NCBI GenBank assembly: GCA_017407375.1
Contig: JAFQWT010000031.1
Coordinates: 1-16,508 of the forward strand
Source: Clostridia bacterium
GTDB lineage: Bacteria; Bacillota; Clostridia; Oscillospirales; CAG-272
Direction: 5' to 3'
Length of the DNA: 16,508 nt
Shown: piece by piece, positions 1 to 6,254 of the stretch
Layout of the letters: each line of letters starts with the position of its first letter
Position numbering within the stretch: position 1 is the stretch's first letter
Program-made: the position numbers and the translations under genes
Notes under the pieces: model-generated
Databases searched by the model: none
Told to the model about the DNA's origin: nothing
What the model saw: the letters and a program-made list of their open reading frames with translations, nothing else

Positions 1-1
1 A

Positions 2-1024
2 CTTCCACGAGGCGGTAAGAAAACGCAAGCCGATCCGTACAAGTGGTGCAAGACGACTATTGCCAAAATGCTCTCGCAACAAGAATACTGTGGTGATATC
101 ATCAACTTCAAAAGCACATCAAAGTCTTTCAGAAACAAAACGCGCGTTGAGAACCCGAAGGAAAATTGGGCGATCTTCAAGGACGTTCACGAGCCGATCA
201 TTGATCGTGATACTTGGGAGCAGGTACAGAAGCTTGTAGAAAAGACCAAGCGCAGACCGCCAAAGGACAAGAACCAAAAGAAAAGCATTTTCACAAGCTT
301 TCTTTACTGTGGAGATTGCGGGCATAAGCTTTGGTTCAACTTCAATCAAAAGAACCCGAGCATCCGTTTCTTTAGTTGCTCTAACTACAAGGGAATGAGG
401 GGTACTTGCGAGAATACCCACTATATCCGTGAGGATGCTTTGGAGCAGATCGTGCTGATGGAGCTGCGAATGCTTGCGGACTTTCTTGATAGCGCGGAGG
501 AAGCCTTTGCAGAGCTTTTGGAGAAAAAGACCAACAAGGATATGCATCGGGAGAGAACGGTTGCGGAAGGAGCTTTAGCGACGGCGAGAGCGCGAAGCCA
601 AAAACTTCTCGGACTCTTTGAAAAGCTCTATGAGGACAACGTGGAGGGTAAGGTGACGGACGAGTGGTTTATGCGGTTATCTCAGAAGTATGAGAACGAG
701 CAAGAGGAGTTGAAGCGGCAGACACTTGAACTCAAAGAAAAGCTCGACAGCATCGACAGAATGCAGACGGCGAAGGACGATTTTCTCAGAGCTATCCGCA
801 AATTTATGGAGATGCGAACCTTAACACCCGTTATTCTGCGAGAGCTAATCGAAAAGATTGAAGTCTTTCCCGTAGAGGGAACGGGCAAGGACAGAACGCA
901 ACGCGTCATCATTCATTACCGCTTCGTCGGCACGCTTGACATCCCTGGTATCATTCACAGACCGCCCTATATCCTCGACTCACGCAAGGGCGTAGCCATC
1001 GAATACTTATCTAACGTAGTATAA
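2..1024 (+). CDS. Large serine recombinase, C-terminal part (5' end cut by window)
   Basis: The frame is open to the window edge, so the first ATG (68) is internal and the gene starts upstream. The 340 visible residues begin with the end of the Recombinase domain (WCKTTIAKML, then QQEYCGDIINFKS). Next is a zinc ribbon with Cys at about residues 103, 106, 126 and 136 (YCGDCG, then FSCSN and GTCEN), a long charged coiled coil at about 160-270, and a DUF4368-like tail (TPVILRELIEKIEVFP). This order is standard for large serine recombinases that integrate and excise conjugative elements or phages through a catalytic serine; that N-terminal resolvase domain lies outside the window. The DNA is more AT-rich than everything downstream, which suggests transfer. 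The partner element and att sites cannot be seen. The family is secure; whether the protein is functional is not known. Confidence 0.93.
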   Translation, partial: LPRGGKKTQADPYKWCKTTIAKMLSQQEYCGDIINFKSTSKSFRNKTRVENPKENWAIFKDVHEPIIDRDTWEQVQKLVEKTKRRPPKDKNQKKSIFTSFLYCGDCGHKLWFNFNQKNPSIRFFSCSNYKGMRGTCENTHYIREDALEQIVLMELRMLADFLDSAEEAFAELLEKKTNKDMHRERTVAEGALATARARSQKLLGLFEKLYEDNVEGKVTDEWFMRLSQKYENEQEELKRQTLELKEKLDSIDRMQTAKDDFLRAIRKFMEMRTLTPVILRELIEKIEVFPVEGTGKDRTQRVIIHYRFVGTLDIPGIIHRPPYILDSRKGVAIEYLSNVV

Positions 1025-1025
1025 C

Positions 1026-1050
1026 AAAAAAAGAGCAGGCGAACCTGCTC
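1026..1050 (-). terminator. Intrinsic terminator, minus orientation
   Basis: Arms GAGCAGG (1033-1039) and CCTGCTC (1044-1050) enclose a CGAA loop. Seven A residues at 1026-1032 become a U-tract only when read on the minus strand. On the plus strand the stem is followed by AAAACAACAC, with no U-tract. It therefore blocks minus-strand transcripts from entering the recombinase gene better than it ends the recombinase message. Confidence 0.7.
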
Positions 1051-1088
1051 AAAACAACACAATATTTAACCCAAAAGTAAGCATAAGC

Positions 1089-1138
1089 AAAAAAATATCG
1101 AGTGTCCATAACTTGAATCTGTTATGAACACTCGATAT
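1089..1138 (-). terminator. Terminator of tRNA-Leu
   Basis: ATATCGAGTGT (1095-1105) pairs with ACACTCGATAT (1128-1138). After one mismatch, CATAAC (1107-1112) pairs with GTTATG (1121-1126), with an 8-base loop. On the minus strand the long hairpin runs straight into seven U residues (1089-1095). Its first base is the last base of the tRNA CCA end, so it terminates the tRNA transcript. Confidence 0.88.
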
Positions 1139-1224
1139 GGTGCGGGTAACAGGACTTGAACCTGCACAACCTTGCGGTCATAAGAACCTGAATCTTACGC
1201 GTCTGCCAGTTCCGCCACACCCGC
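1138..1224 (-). tRNA. tRNA-Leu (anticodon CAG)
   Basis: On the minus strand the acceptor arms GCGGGTG (1224-1218) and TACCCGC pair, followed by discriminator A and an encoded CCA (1140-1138). The D arm reads GCGGAACTGGCAGACGC. The anticodon stem TAAGA/TCTTA encloses loop TTCAGGT, giving anticodon CAG, which reads CUG. A long variable arm typical of class II tRNAs precedes the T arm GCAGG-TTCAAGT-CCTGT. The total of 87 bases fits tRNA-Leu. It has a consensus promoter upstream and a strong terminator immediately after CCA, so it is probably transcribed alone. Confidence 0.97.
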
Positions 1225-1252
1225 ATCTCGGATTTTCCGCAAGGCAACAATG

Positions 1253-1281
1253 ATTATAGCATACTCTTTTCGGTTTGTCAA
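1253..1281 (-). promoter_or_regulatory. Sigma-A-type promoter of tRNA-Leu
   Basis: Read on the minus strand: -35 TTGACA (1281-1276), 17-base spacer, -10 TATAAT (1258-1253). Both hexamers match the consensus perfectly. The predicted start lies about 20 bases upstream of the mature tRNA 5' end. A TTTTTTCAAAAAA tract lies just upstream of the -35. Confidence 0.9.
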
Positions 1282-1285
1282 ACCC

Positions 1286-1298
1286 TTTTTTGAAAAAA
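1286..1298 (-). promoter_or_regulatory. A/T-tract UP-like element of the tRNA-Leu promoter
   Basis: TTTTTTCAAAAAA (minus strand) ends 4 bases upstream of the tRNA-Leu -35. Phased A/T tracts at this position can contact the RNA polymerase alpha C-terminal domain. The identical 13-mer occupies almost the same position (6255-6267) upstream of another minus-strand promoter in this window. Its role as a UP element is inferred. Confidence 0.5.
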
Positions 1299-1346
1299 GT
1301 CGGAACAACTTAAAAAAATATCGTAAAAGGACCCCCTCCTTCCACC

Positions 1347-1375
1347 TTGACAAACGCGCTCGTGCGTGTTACAAT
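1347..1375 (+). promoter_or_regulatory. Promoter of the exporter-amidotransferase operon
   Basis: -35 TTGACA (1347-1352), 17-base spacer, -10 TACAAT (1370-1375). The expected start site near 1382 leaves a leader of about 40 bases before the GTG at 1422. The -35 contains an in-frame TTG, which is therefore part of the promoter and not a start codon. Confidence 0.87.
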
Positions 1376-1391
1376 GAGCCGTAAAGCAATA

Positions 1392-1418
1392 CCTGCCGAG
1401 AGGGCAGGGAAGGGGGAG
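1392..1418 (+). promoter_or_regulatory. Leader hairpin and ribosome binding site of the exporter gene
   Basis: CCTGCC (1392-1397) pairs with GGCAGG (1403-1408) around a GAGAG loop. The purine-rich site AGGGGGAG (1411-1418) follows 3 bases before the GTG at 1422. This site, together with the promoter just upstream, decides the start. The hairpin does not cover the binding site, so it may affect stability or simply space the site; its role is unproven. Confidence 0.5.
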
Positions 1419-1421
1419 ACC

Positions 1422-2657
1422 GTGACCTATACGAAAAGTGAGCTTTCCGAGCTCTTGCATTTGTTTTTGGATATTGGCGAGGAACTGAACGCCGCGGGCG
1501 GCGAGGTCTTTCGCGTGGAGGATACCGTTACCCGCCTCGGGCGGGCGTACGGCGCCATTCGCGTGGACGTCTTTGCCATTACCTCGTCGCTTGAGGTCAC
1601 CATGGCCTTCCCGGGGGACATCGAGCTGACGCGCACGCGCCGCCTTGGCGCCGTCCGCTCCGACTTCAAGCGCCTGGAGGCGCTCAATGCCCTGTCGCGC
1701 CGCTGCTGCGCCACGCCCATGACCGCCGCTGAGCTGCGGCAGGAGCTGGCGGCCGCGCGCTCCCATCGCCGCCCGGCGCCCCTCTACCTCGGGAGTGCCC
1801 AGGCGGGCGGTGCCTTCGCCATCTTTTTTGGCGGTGGGCTGATGGACGGGCTGCTGGGGGCCGCCTTCGGGCTTCTTATCTGCCTTTTGCAGGAGACCCT
1901 GCCCCGCCTTTTCCCCAATAACGTTCTCGTCTCCTTTGTGGCGGCGCTCCTTACGGGTATGGGGGTGGGTCTTTTTGCCCTCATCCCCTCCTTCATTCAT
2001 CCCGATATGGTGATGATCGGGGATATCATGCTGCTCATTCCCGGCATCGCCCTCACCGTGGCCATCCGCAACATCCTTGTCGGGGATACCATCTCGGGCA
2101 TCCTGCGCCTGACCGAGAGCATCGTGGTGGCCGTGGCGCTCGCGGGCGGCTTTATGGTCGCCATGAGTCTTTTTGACCTCGGCTATCCCGCCCCCGCCGC
2201 CCACGCCCCGTGGGTCCAGCTGCTTTGCGGTGCCGTCGGCTCGGTCGGGTTTGCCCTCATCTTCCGTCTGCGCGGCGCCTTTCTTCCCCTCGCTGCCCTT
2301 GGCGGCCTTGTCAACTGGGGGGGCTATCTCCTTCTTTACCACCTCACGGGGGCGCTCTTTCTCTCCTGCCTTCTGGCCTCCACCCTCGCCGCGGTATACG
2401 CCGAGCTGCTGGCCAAGCGCCTGCACGCGCCCACCACCGTCTTCCTCGTTCCCGCCGTGATCCCCTCGATCCCCGGGAGCACGCTCTATTACACCATGTT
2501 CGGCGTGGTGCGCGGGGACTGGCAATTTGCCGGAAAGCACGCGCTCCTGACGGCCGAGTACGCCCTGGGCATTGCCGCGGGCATGAGCATCGTTTTCGTA
2601 CTGTTTGCCACCTACCAAAAGCTCGTTGGCCGTGCCAAGGAAAGAAAAGAGAGGTAA
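1422..2657 (+). CDS. Threonine/serine exporter (ThrE) family membrane protein
   Basis: The 411-residue protein combines both halves of the ThrE family, which many Bacillota encode as two genes. The N-terminal cytoplasmic domain carries the motif GGEVFRVEDTVTRLGRAYG. Several membrane segments begin near residue 125, and DIMLLIPGIALTVAIRNIL plus GDTISGILRLTE is the hallmark of the DUF1212/PF06738 part. The second half ends with VPAVIPSIPGSTLYYTM, typical of the PF12821 (ThrE_2) part. Known members export threonine and serine; the substrate here is inferred from family only. The GTG start is chosen for its ribosome binding site and because upstream in-frame codons fall inside the promoter. Its stop overlaps the ribosome binding site of the amidotransferase gene, so the two are probably co-translated. 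Confidence 0.88.
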   Translation: MTYTKSELSELLHLFLDIGEELNAAGGEVFRVEDTVTRLGRAYGAIRVDVFAITSSLEVTMAFPGDIELTRTRRLGAVRSDFKRLEALNALSRRCCATPMTAAELRQELAAARSHRRPAPLYLGSAQAGGAFAIFFGGGLMDGLLGAAFGLLICLLQETLPRLFPNNVLVSFVAALLTGMGVGLFALIPSFIHPDMVMIGDIMLLIPGIALTVAIRNILVGDTISGILRLTESIVVAVALAGGFMVAMSLFDLGYPAPAAHAPWVQLLCGAVGSVGFALIFRLRGAFLPLAALGGLVNWGGYLLLYHLTGALFLSCLLASTLAAVYAELLAKRLHAPTTVFLVPAVIPSIPGSTLYYTMFGVVRGDWQFAGKHALLTAEYALGIAAGMSIVFVLFATYQKLVGRAKERKER

Positions 2658-2662
2658 AAGCT

Positions 2663-3763
2663 ATGTGTGTGATCGCCGGATATGCGGGGCACCGACAAGC
2701 GGCCCCCCTGCTCCTTGAGATGCTGGAGCGCGTTCAATATTTTGACGGCGGCATGGCCACGGGCATCGCCACGGTGCACGAGGGCAAGCTCTATACCGTC
2801 AAGGTCCTCGGTGACGTCCGCACCCTCAGGGAAACGACCGACGCCCTGAATTTCCCCGGCACCACGGGCATCATCCACACCCGTCCCTGGGGGGATTTTC
2901 AGTCGCACGCCCACCCCTTTACCGATGAGGCGGAGGAGCTTGCCTTCTGTGAGAACGGCACCTACTTCCAGGTCCTCGCCCCCGAGTTTGCCGCCGAGTC
3001 CGAGCGTGTGATGGGCGACTACCTCCGCCGCGGGGTAACCATCAAAAGCGCCGTCGACCGCCCCGACGACCCGAACTACGCCCTTGGATATCTCTCCCTG
3101 CCGAACGGCCAGACCTACCACAACGCCGAGGTCTATGCCCAGACCATCGGGGAGGCGGTCCGCCATTCCCCCGCCGCGACCCTTGCCGACGATCTCGCCG
3201 CCGCCACCTCGCAGGCGCTCTCGCGCTTTCCTGCGGAGCTTGTCACGCTCTCGGTGCATGCGCGCCTGCCGGGCACCGTGACGGTCGGCCGTGTGACCCG
3301 CCCGATGGCGGTCGGCTACGGGAAGGGCGAGACCTACCTTTCCACCACCCCCATCGCCTTCCCCGTGGAGGTGCAGCGCGGGCCCATCACCTTCCTGCCC
3401 GCGGCCTCGGTCTCGCAGATCACGCCGCGCGGGCTCACCGTCACGGGTCTTGGCATTGACGGCGTTCGCGTGGAGGAGCCCGACTACCGCGTGGGGGCCG
3501 TTGTCCGCGCCCACCTTGACGCCCTCCTCACGGGCCGCCGCGACGCTCCCCTCTCCATGGAGGAGTTCGACTCGAGCGCGTGGCACCCCGCCGTCTGGCG
3601 GGAGCCGCTGATCGACTGCCGCATCGTCTCGCCGATGGGCCACATGAAGCCCGCCGTTGCCGTGGTGTACGAGGCGCTTTGGAGCTTCTACCGCGAGGGG
3701 CGCCTGGGCTTTCGGAACGTCGAGACCCCCGGCGGCACCGTCACCAAGTTCTGGCTTGACTGA
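2663..3763 (+). CDS. Orphan class II (Ntn-type) glutamine amidotransferase domain protein
   Basis: The 366-residue protein opens with MCVIAGYAG, so removal of Met would expose the N-terminal cysteine nucleophile as in GlmS and PurF. Further matches to the GlmS glutaminase domain are HTR (Arg74), the AHP motif (about 83-85), ENG (Asn98-Gly99) and, near residue 225, the end-of-domain signature AVGYGKGETYLSTTPIAF. The usual MCGI carries Val in place of Gly, and the TDTEV segment holding the glutamine-binding Asp reads HNAEV here, so glutamine binding may differ. Both sugar-isomerase (SIS) domains of GlmS, normally about 600 residues in all, are absent; instead there is a C-terminal region of about 120 residues that I do not recognise. 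It starts 5 bases after the exporter stop, with GAGAGG at 2649-2654. The fold is well supported, the reaction is unknown. Confidence 0.82.
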   Translation: MCVIAGYAGHRQAAPLLLEMLERVQYFDGGMATGIATVHEGKLYTVKVLGDVRTLRETTDALNFPGTTGIIHTRPWGDFQSHAHPFTDEAEELAFCENGTYFQVLAPEFAAESERVMGDYLRRGVTIKSAVDRPDDPNYALGYLSLPNGQTYHNAEVYAQTIGEAVRHSPAATLADDLAAATSQALSRFPAELVTLSVHARLPGTVTVGRVTRPMAVGYGKGETYLSTTPIAFPVEVQRGPITFLPAASVSQITPRGLTVTGLGIDGVRVEEPDYRVGAVVRAHLDALLTGRRDAPLSMEEFDSSAWHPAVWREPLIDCRIVSPMGHMKPAVAVVYEALWSFYREGRLGFRNVETPGGTVTKFWLD

Positions 3764-3789
3764 AAAAAGCACCCCATGGGGTGCTTTTT
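3763..3789 (+). terminator. First terminator of the exporter-amidotransferase operon
   Basis: AAAAAAGCACCCC and GGGGTGC plus a U5 run (3785-3789) form a hairpin of about 7 GC-rich pairs around CATG. It begins at the stop codon. The A-run makes it usable in both directions. Confidence 0.9.
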
Positions 3790-3799
3790 CTTCACTTCT

Positions 3800-3819
3800 C
3801 GGGGAAAGCCCCGGTTTTT
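3800..3819 (+). terminator. Second, tandem terminator
   Basis: CGGGG (3800-3804) pairs with CCCCG (3809-3813) around AAAG, then G and five T residues follow (3815-3819). It lies 11 bases after the first terminator and just before the MATE promoter, so it would catch read-through. Confidence 0.65.
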
Positions 3820-3831
3820 CCCGAATGGCGC

Positions 3832-3860
3832 TTGACTTTCGGGGGAGGTGGTGCTATACT
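3832..3860 (+). promoter_or_regulatory. Promoter of the MATE gene
   Basis: -35 TTGACT (3832-3837), 17-base spacer, -10 TATACT (3855-3860). Each hexamer has one mismatch to consensus. The expected start near 3867 gives a leader of about 47 bases. Confidence 0.82.
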
Positions 3861-3887
3861 TGTCTTGCCAATGAACCATCGGGAGCG

Positions 3888-3908
3888 CCGCCGCCATCGG
3901 CGGGGAGG
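3888..3908 (+). promoter_or_regulatory. Stem-loop overlapping the MATE ribosome binding site
   Basis: CCGCCG (3888-3893) pairs with CGGCGG (3898-3903) around CCAT. The 3' arm runs into the ribosome binding site GGGGAGG (3902-3908), which lies 5 bases before the ATG at 3914. Folding would partly mask the first bases of the site. A regulatory effect is inferred, not shown. Confidence 0.45.
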
Positions 3909-3913
3909 AAAGC

Positions 3914-5302
3914 ATGACAGCTTTAAAGACAAAACGCAAAAATGAGATCAATATGACGGAGGGTGCTCTCCTCGGCAAGCTTCTTCTCTTTACTCTGCCG
4001 ATCATCGGGAGCAACGTTCTCCAAGCCCTTTTCAACACCGTCGACATGATCGTCGTCGGGAAATTTGAGGGGGACATCGCCCTCGGCGCCGTGGGGACCA
4101 CGGGCTCGCTCATCTCGCTCATCACCTCGATCTTTGTCGGCCTCTCGCTCGGCGCCGGCGTTTGCGTTTCGGTCGCGCTCGGCGCCCGCAAGGAGCGGGA
4201 CGTTTCGGAGTTCGTCCACACGGGCATCGCCTTGGCTCTCGTTTCGGGCGTGCTCGTTGGGGTCGTTGGTGCCCTTCTTGCCCCCGTGTTTCTCTCGTGG
4301 ATGAACGTGGAGGGCGCCCTGCTTGAGATGGCCACCGCCTACGTCCGCGTCTACTTCATCGGCGCCCCCTTCATCACGCTCTACAACTTCGGCTTTGCCA
4401 TCATGCGCTCACTCGGTGACACGCGCCGCCCCCTCCTTTACATCATCGTGGCGGGGGTGGCCAACGCGGGCTTCAACCTCTTTTTCGTAGCGGTGTGCGG
4501 GATCGGCGTTGTCGGCGTGGCGCTTGGCACCGTGGTCTCCTACCTCATTTCCTCGACCTGCGTCGTCGTCAGTCTCTGCCGCTACCAAAACGCCTGCCGC
4601 CTCTCGCTCCGCCGCCTGCATCTCTCGCTCCGCCACCTGGCGGAGATCTGCCGCATCGGCATTCCCGCGGGCGTGCGCGGCGCCCTCTTCGGCATCTCCA
4701 ATACCATGCTCCAGGCCTCGGTCAATTCGCTTGGTGACATTGCCACCGCGGGCAACGCTGCGGGCGCGAACATTGAAAATTACCTCTACTTCTCGGTCTC
4801 GGCCTATTCCGCCACCGCTGCCGCCTTCATCGGGCAGAACTACGGGGCAGGGAAGCACCGCAGGATCCGCCGCGTGCTCGGGATCTGCCTTCTGCTCACG
4901 GCCCTCACGGGAATGGCGGTCGGCTGGGGCTTCCTCCTCGGCCGTCACGCGCTCCTCTCGCTCTACCTTGACGTTGGCAGCCCCGCCATGGAGATCGGTG
5001 CCGCCCGCATGATCTCCACCTTCACCCTCTATTTCCTTGAGGGGGTTTACGAAACGCTCGGCGGTGCCCTGCAGGGCATCAAGGTCACGTTCCTGCCGAC
5101 CGTGGCCACCATTCTCTGCATCTGCGTTTTCCGCCTTCTCTGGATCTTTACGGTGTTCCCCCTGCCCTCGATGCACACGATCGGCGGTCTCTACCTCTGC
5201 TATCCCATCTCCTGGGCCCTGAACATTCTCTTCCTCCTTGGCATGATCCTTTACTATTACCCCCGCCTATGCCCGCGGGAGCCACTCCCGACGGCCGAAT
5301 AA
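3914..5302 (+). CDS. MATE family multidrug/cation efflux protein
   Basis: The 462-residue polytopic membrane protein has the MATE layout: a short cytoplasmic N-terminus, then TLPIIGSNVLQALFNTVDMI in the first helix. VGKFEGDIALGAVG follows, and a second MatE half begins near residue 250 (GIPAGVRGALFGISNTMLQ, then AAAFIGQNYGAGKHRR). About twelve membrane segments are expected and the length is normal. Family members export cationic drugs or metabolites in exchange for Na+ or H+; no substrate can be assigned. The ATG has GGGGAGG at 5-base spacing. An in-frame ATG at 3953 (MTEGALLGKLL) is nearer the usual family start but has a weaker site. The gene has its own promoter and a shared strong terminator, so it is likely monocistronic. 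Confidence 0.93.
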   Translation: MTALKTKRKNEINMTEGALLGKLLLFTLPIIGSNVLQALFNTVDMIVVGKFEGDIALGAVGTTGSLISLITSIFVGLSLGAGVCVSVALGARKERDVSEFVHTGIALALVSGVLVGVVGALLAPVFLSWMNVEGALLEMATAYVRVYFIGAPFITLYNFGFAIMRSLGDTRRPLLYIIVAGVANAGFNLFFVAVCGIGVVGVALGTVVSYLISSTCVVVSLCRYQNACRLSLRRLHLSLRHLAEICRIGIPAGVRGALFGISNTMLQASVNSLGDIATAGNAAGANIENYLYFSVSAYSATAAAFIGQNYGAGKHRRIRRVLGICLLLTALTGMAVGWGFLLGRHALLSLYLDVGSPAMEIGAARMISTFTLYFLEGVYETLGGALQGIKVTFLPTVATILCICVFRLLWIFTVFPLPSMHTIGGLYLCYPISWALNILFLLGMILYYYPRLCPREPLPTAE

Positions 5303-5334
5303 AAAAGAGGGGACCCGCGGGTCCCCTCTTTTTT
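5301..5334. terminator. Bidirectional terminator between convergent genes
   Basis: GAGGGGACCCG (5307-5317) is perfectly self-complementary to CGGGTCCCCTC (5318-5328), flanked by A6 (5301-5306) and T6 (5329-5334). It overlaps the MATE stop codon. Read the other way it lies about 70 bases after the minus-strand small-gene operon and can end that transcript too. Confidence 0.93.
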
Positions 5335-5402
5335 ATGTAGCGTATCGGAAAAACGCGGCGGTCTGCTCGTTTATTTCCTGAAACTGTAAACAAAACCTCC
5401 CA

Positions 5403-5741
5403 TCAAAGCAGTCCGAGCTTTTCCGCAATGCGCTCCTTGGCCGCGCGCTTGCGCCGCTTGTACAGTCCCTCACCCATGTAGTAAAGGGGGCTGCGCCGCG
5501 CCCCGCGCCCCTCGCCAATGTCCAGGCGCATCTGGCGGCAGATGCCCTCCTCGCACACCTCGGCGATCGCCTCGTCAATGAGGCGGTTGAGGGCGTGGTA
5601 GCGGTCCAGCACGTCCGGGGCGGCGGCCTTCCGCCGCAGGACCGAGGCGCGCCGCTCGTAATCTCCCACCAGGGAGACGATCAGGCGGTTGAGGGCCAAG
5701 GGAAGCTGCTCCTTTTTCTCCTGCACCGTCAGTCGGCTCAT
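5403..5741 (-). CDS. Small basic protein of unknown function, second gene of repressor-divergent operon
   Basis: I do not recognise this 112-residue protein. It is charged, mostly helical by appearance, without a signal peptide, membrane segment or cysteine motif. The middle reads LDRYHALNRLIDEAIAEVCE. The C-terminus is strongly basic (YYMGEGLYKRRKRAAKERIA), which could suit nucleic acid binding; that is a guess from charge. The ATG is one base past the stop of the upstream gene (TAA-G-ATG), and its ribosome binding site GGGGAGG lies inside that gene. Translation is therefore almost certainly coupled and the products may work together. A longer in-frame start at 5873 would overlap the upstream gene over most of its length and encodes Ser/Arg-rich shadow sequence, so it was not chosen. 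Confidence 0.75.
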   Translation of the reverse strand: MSRLTVQEKKEQLPLALNRLIVSLVGDYERRASVLRRKAAAPDVLDRYHALNRLIDEAIAEVCEEGICRQMRLDIGEGRGARRSPLYYMGEGLYKRRKRAAKERIAEKLGLL

Positions 5742-5742
5742 C

Positions 5743-6081
5743 TTACGCCACACCTCCCCGCATTGCAAACAACGTGTCCTCCAGCTCCTCGCAAAGGCCG
5801 TCGGCACGGTCCCAAAGCTCCTCCAGCACGGTCTTGACGCGCTCGCACTCCTCGCAAAGCTCGCGCAGCTCACGGATCCTCTCGCGGCTCTCGGAAAGCT
5901 CGTCCCCCATGGAGAGCAAAAGCTCCTCGCGCCGCTTTTCCGCCGCCCTCAGCGTGCCCTGCGTGGAGCGCAAAAGCTCCCGCACCAGCTCGATCTCCTC
6001 GCGGATCTCGTCGGGCTCCCGCCTTGCCGAGTCCCCGTAGCCGTCGTCGCGCTCGTAGAATGAATAAGAATAATGATACAT
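5743..6081 (-). CDS. Small coiled-coil protein of unknown function, first gene of repressor-divergent operon
   Basis: I do not recognise this 112-residue protein. After a Tyr-rich N-terminus (MYHYSYSFYERDDGYGD), nearly the whole chain is a Glu/Arg/Leu-rich amphipathic helix with heptad-like spacing (for example IREEIELVRELLRST and ERIRELRELCEECERVKT), so a coiled-coil oligomer is likely. No signal peptide or membrane span is seen. The ATG at 6081 is preceded by AAGGAAAGGA. The frame stays open further upstream to a TTG at 6165, but that stretch contains the ribosome binding site and leader. The gene is coupled to the small basic protein downstream and divergent from an S24-type repressor, which probably controls it. 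Confidence 0.77.
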   Translation of the reverse strand: MYHYSYSFYERDDGYGDSARREPDEIREEIELVRELLRSTQGTLRAAEKRREELLLSMGDELSESRERIRELRELCEECERVKTVLEELWDRADGLCEELEDTLFAMRGGVA

Positions 6082-6213
6082 CCTTTGTTTCCTTTCCTTC
6101 GTTTTGTCGTAAAATGTCACCTGATACGTGACTTTTGGTGAATACTTTGTGCCACGCCGCCGCAAGCAGGGAGGGGTGGCACAAGGGGTGGCTACGCGGT
6201 GTGGATCGCGCTA
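6082..6213 (-). promoter_or_regulatory. Long structured leader of the small-gene operon
   Basis: About 130 bases separate the predicted start site from the ATG at 6081. Two inverted repeats are present: GTGCCAC (6149-6155) with GTGGCAC (6176-6182), and GTCAC (6116-6120) with GTGAC (6128-6132) around a 7-base centre. The second has the size of a repressor half-site pair. No riboswitch class is recognised and no leader peptide with a good binding site was found. Confidence 0.45.
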
Positions 6214-6214
6214 T

Positions 6215-6251
6215 GTGAACATTATAACCCATTATAAATCACTTGTCAAGT
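6215..6251. promoter_or_regulatory. Operator-like repeats over the small-gene promoter
   Basis: CATTATAA occurs twice exactly 10 bases apart (6220-6227 and 6230-6237), one helical turn. The central part TTATAA-CCCA-TTATAA (6222-6237) is also an inverted repeat, with outlying GTGA (6215-6218) and TCAC (6239-6242). ACTTG-T-CAAGT (6241-6251) is a second perfect inverted repeat covering the -35. A bound repressor here would block the minus-strand promoter. The divergent S24-type repressor is the obvious candidate; binding is inferred. Confidence 0.45.
6221..6249 (-). promoter_or_regulatory. Promoter of the two-gene small operon
   Basis: Minus strand: -35 TTGACA (6249-6244), 17-base spacer, -10 TATAAT (6226-6221), all consensus. 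A second TATAAT lies in the spacer (6236-6231). A promoter this strong beside a repressor gene suggests tight repression under normal conditions. Confidence 0.88.
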
Positions 6252-6254
6252 AAC

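Noticed and set aside
1107..1126. Similarity of the terminator loop (ACTTGAATCTG) to the tRNA T arm (ACTTGAACCTG), as a possible att duplicate or tRNA remnant
   Set aside because: The match is about 11 bases with no extension into the acceptor stem, and the sequence is fully accounted for as the terminator hairpin.
1347..1421. Upstream in-frame start codons for the exporter
   Set aside because: The TTG at 1347 is the promoter -35 and the ATG at 1374 overlaps the -10, both upstream of the predicted transcription start; GTG at 1422 has the binding site.
1278..3772. Long minus-strand open frames opposite the exporter and amidotransferase genes
   Set aside because: Same register effect; the translations are Gly/Arg/His-rich with no domain, while the sense strand has clear families.
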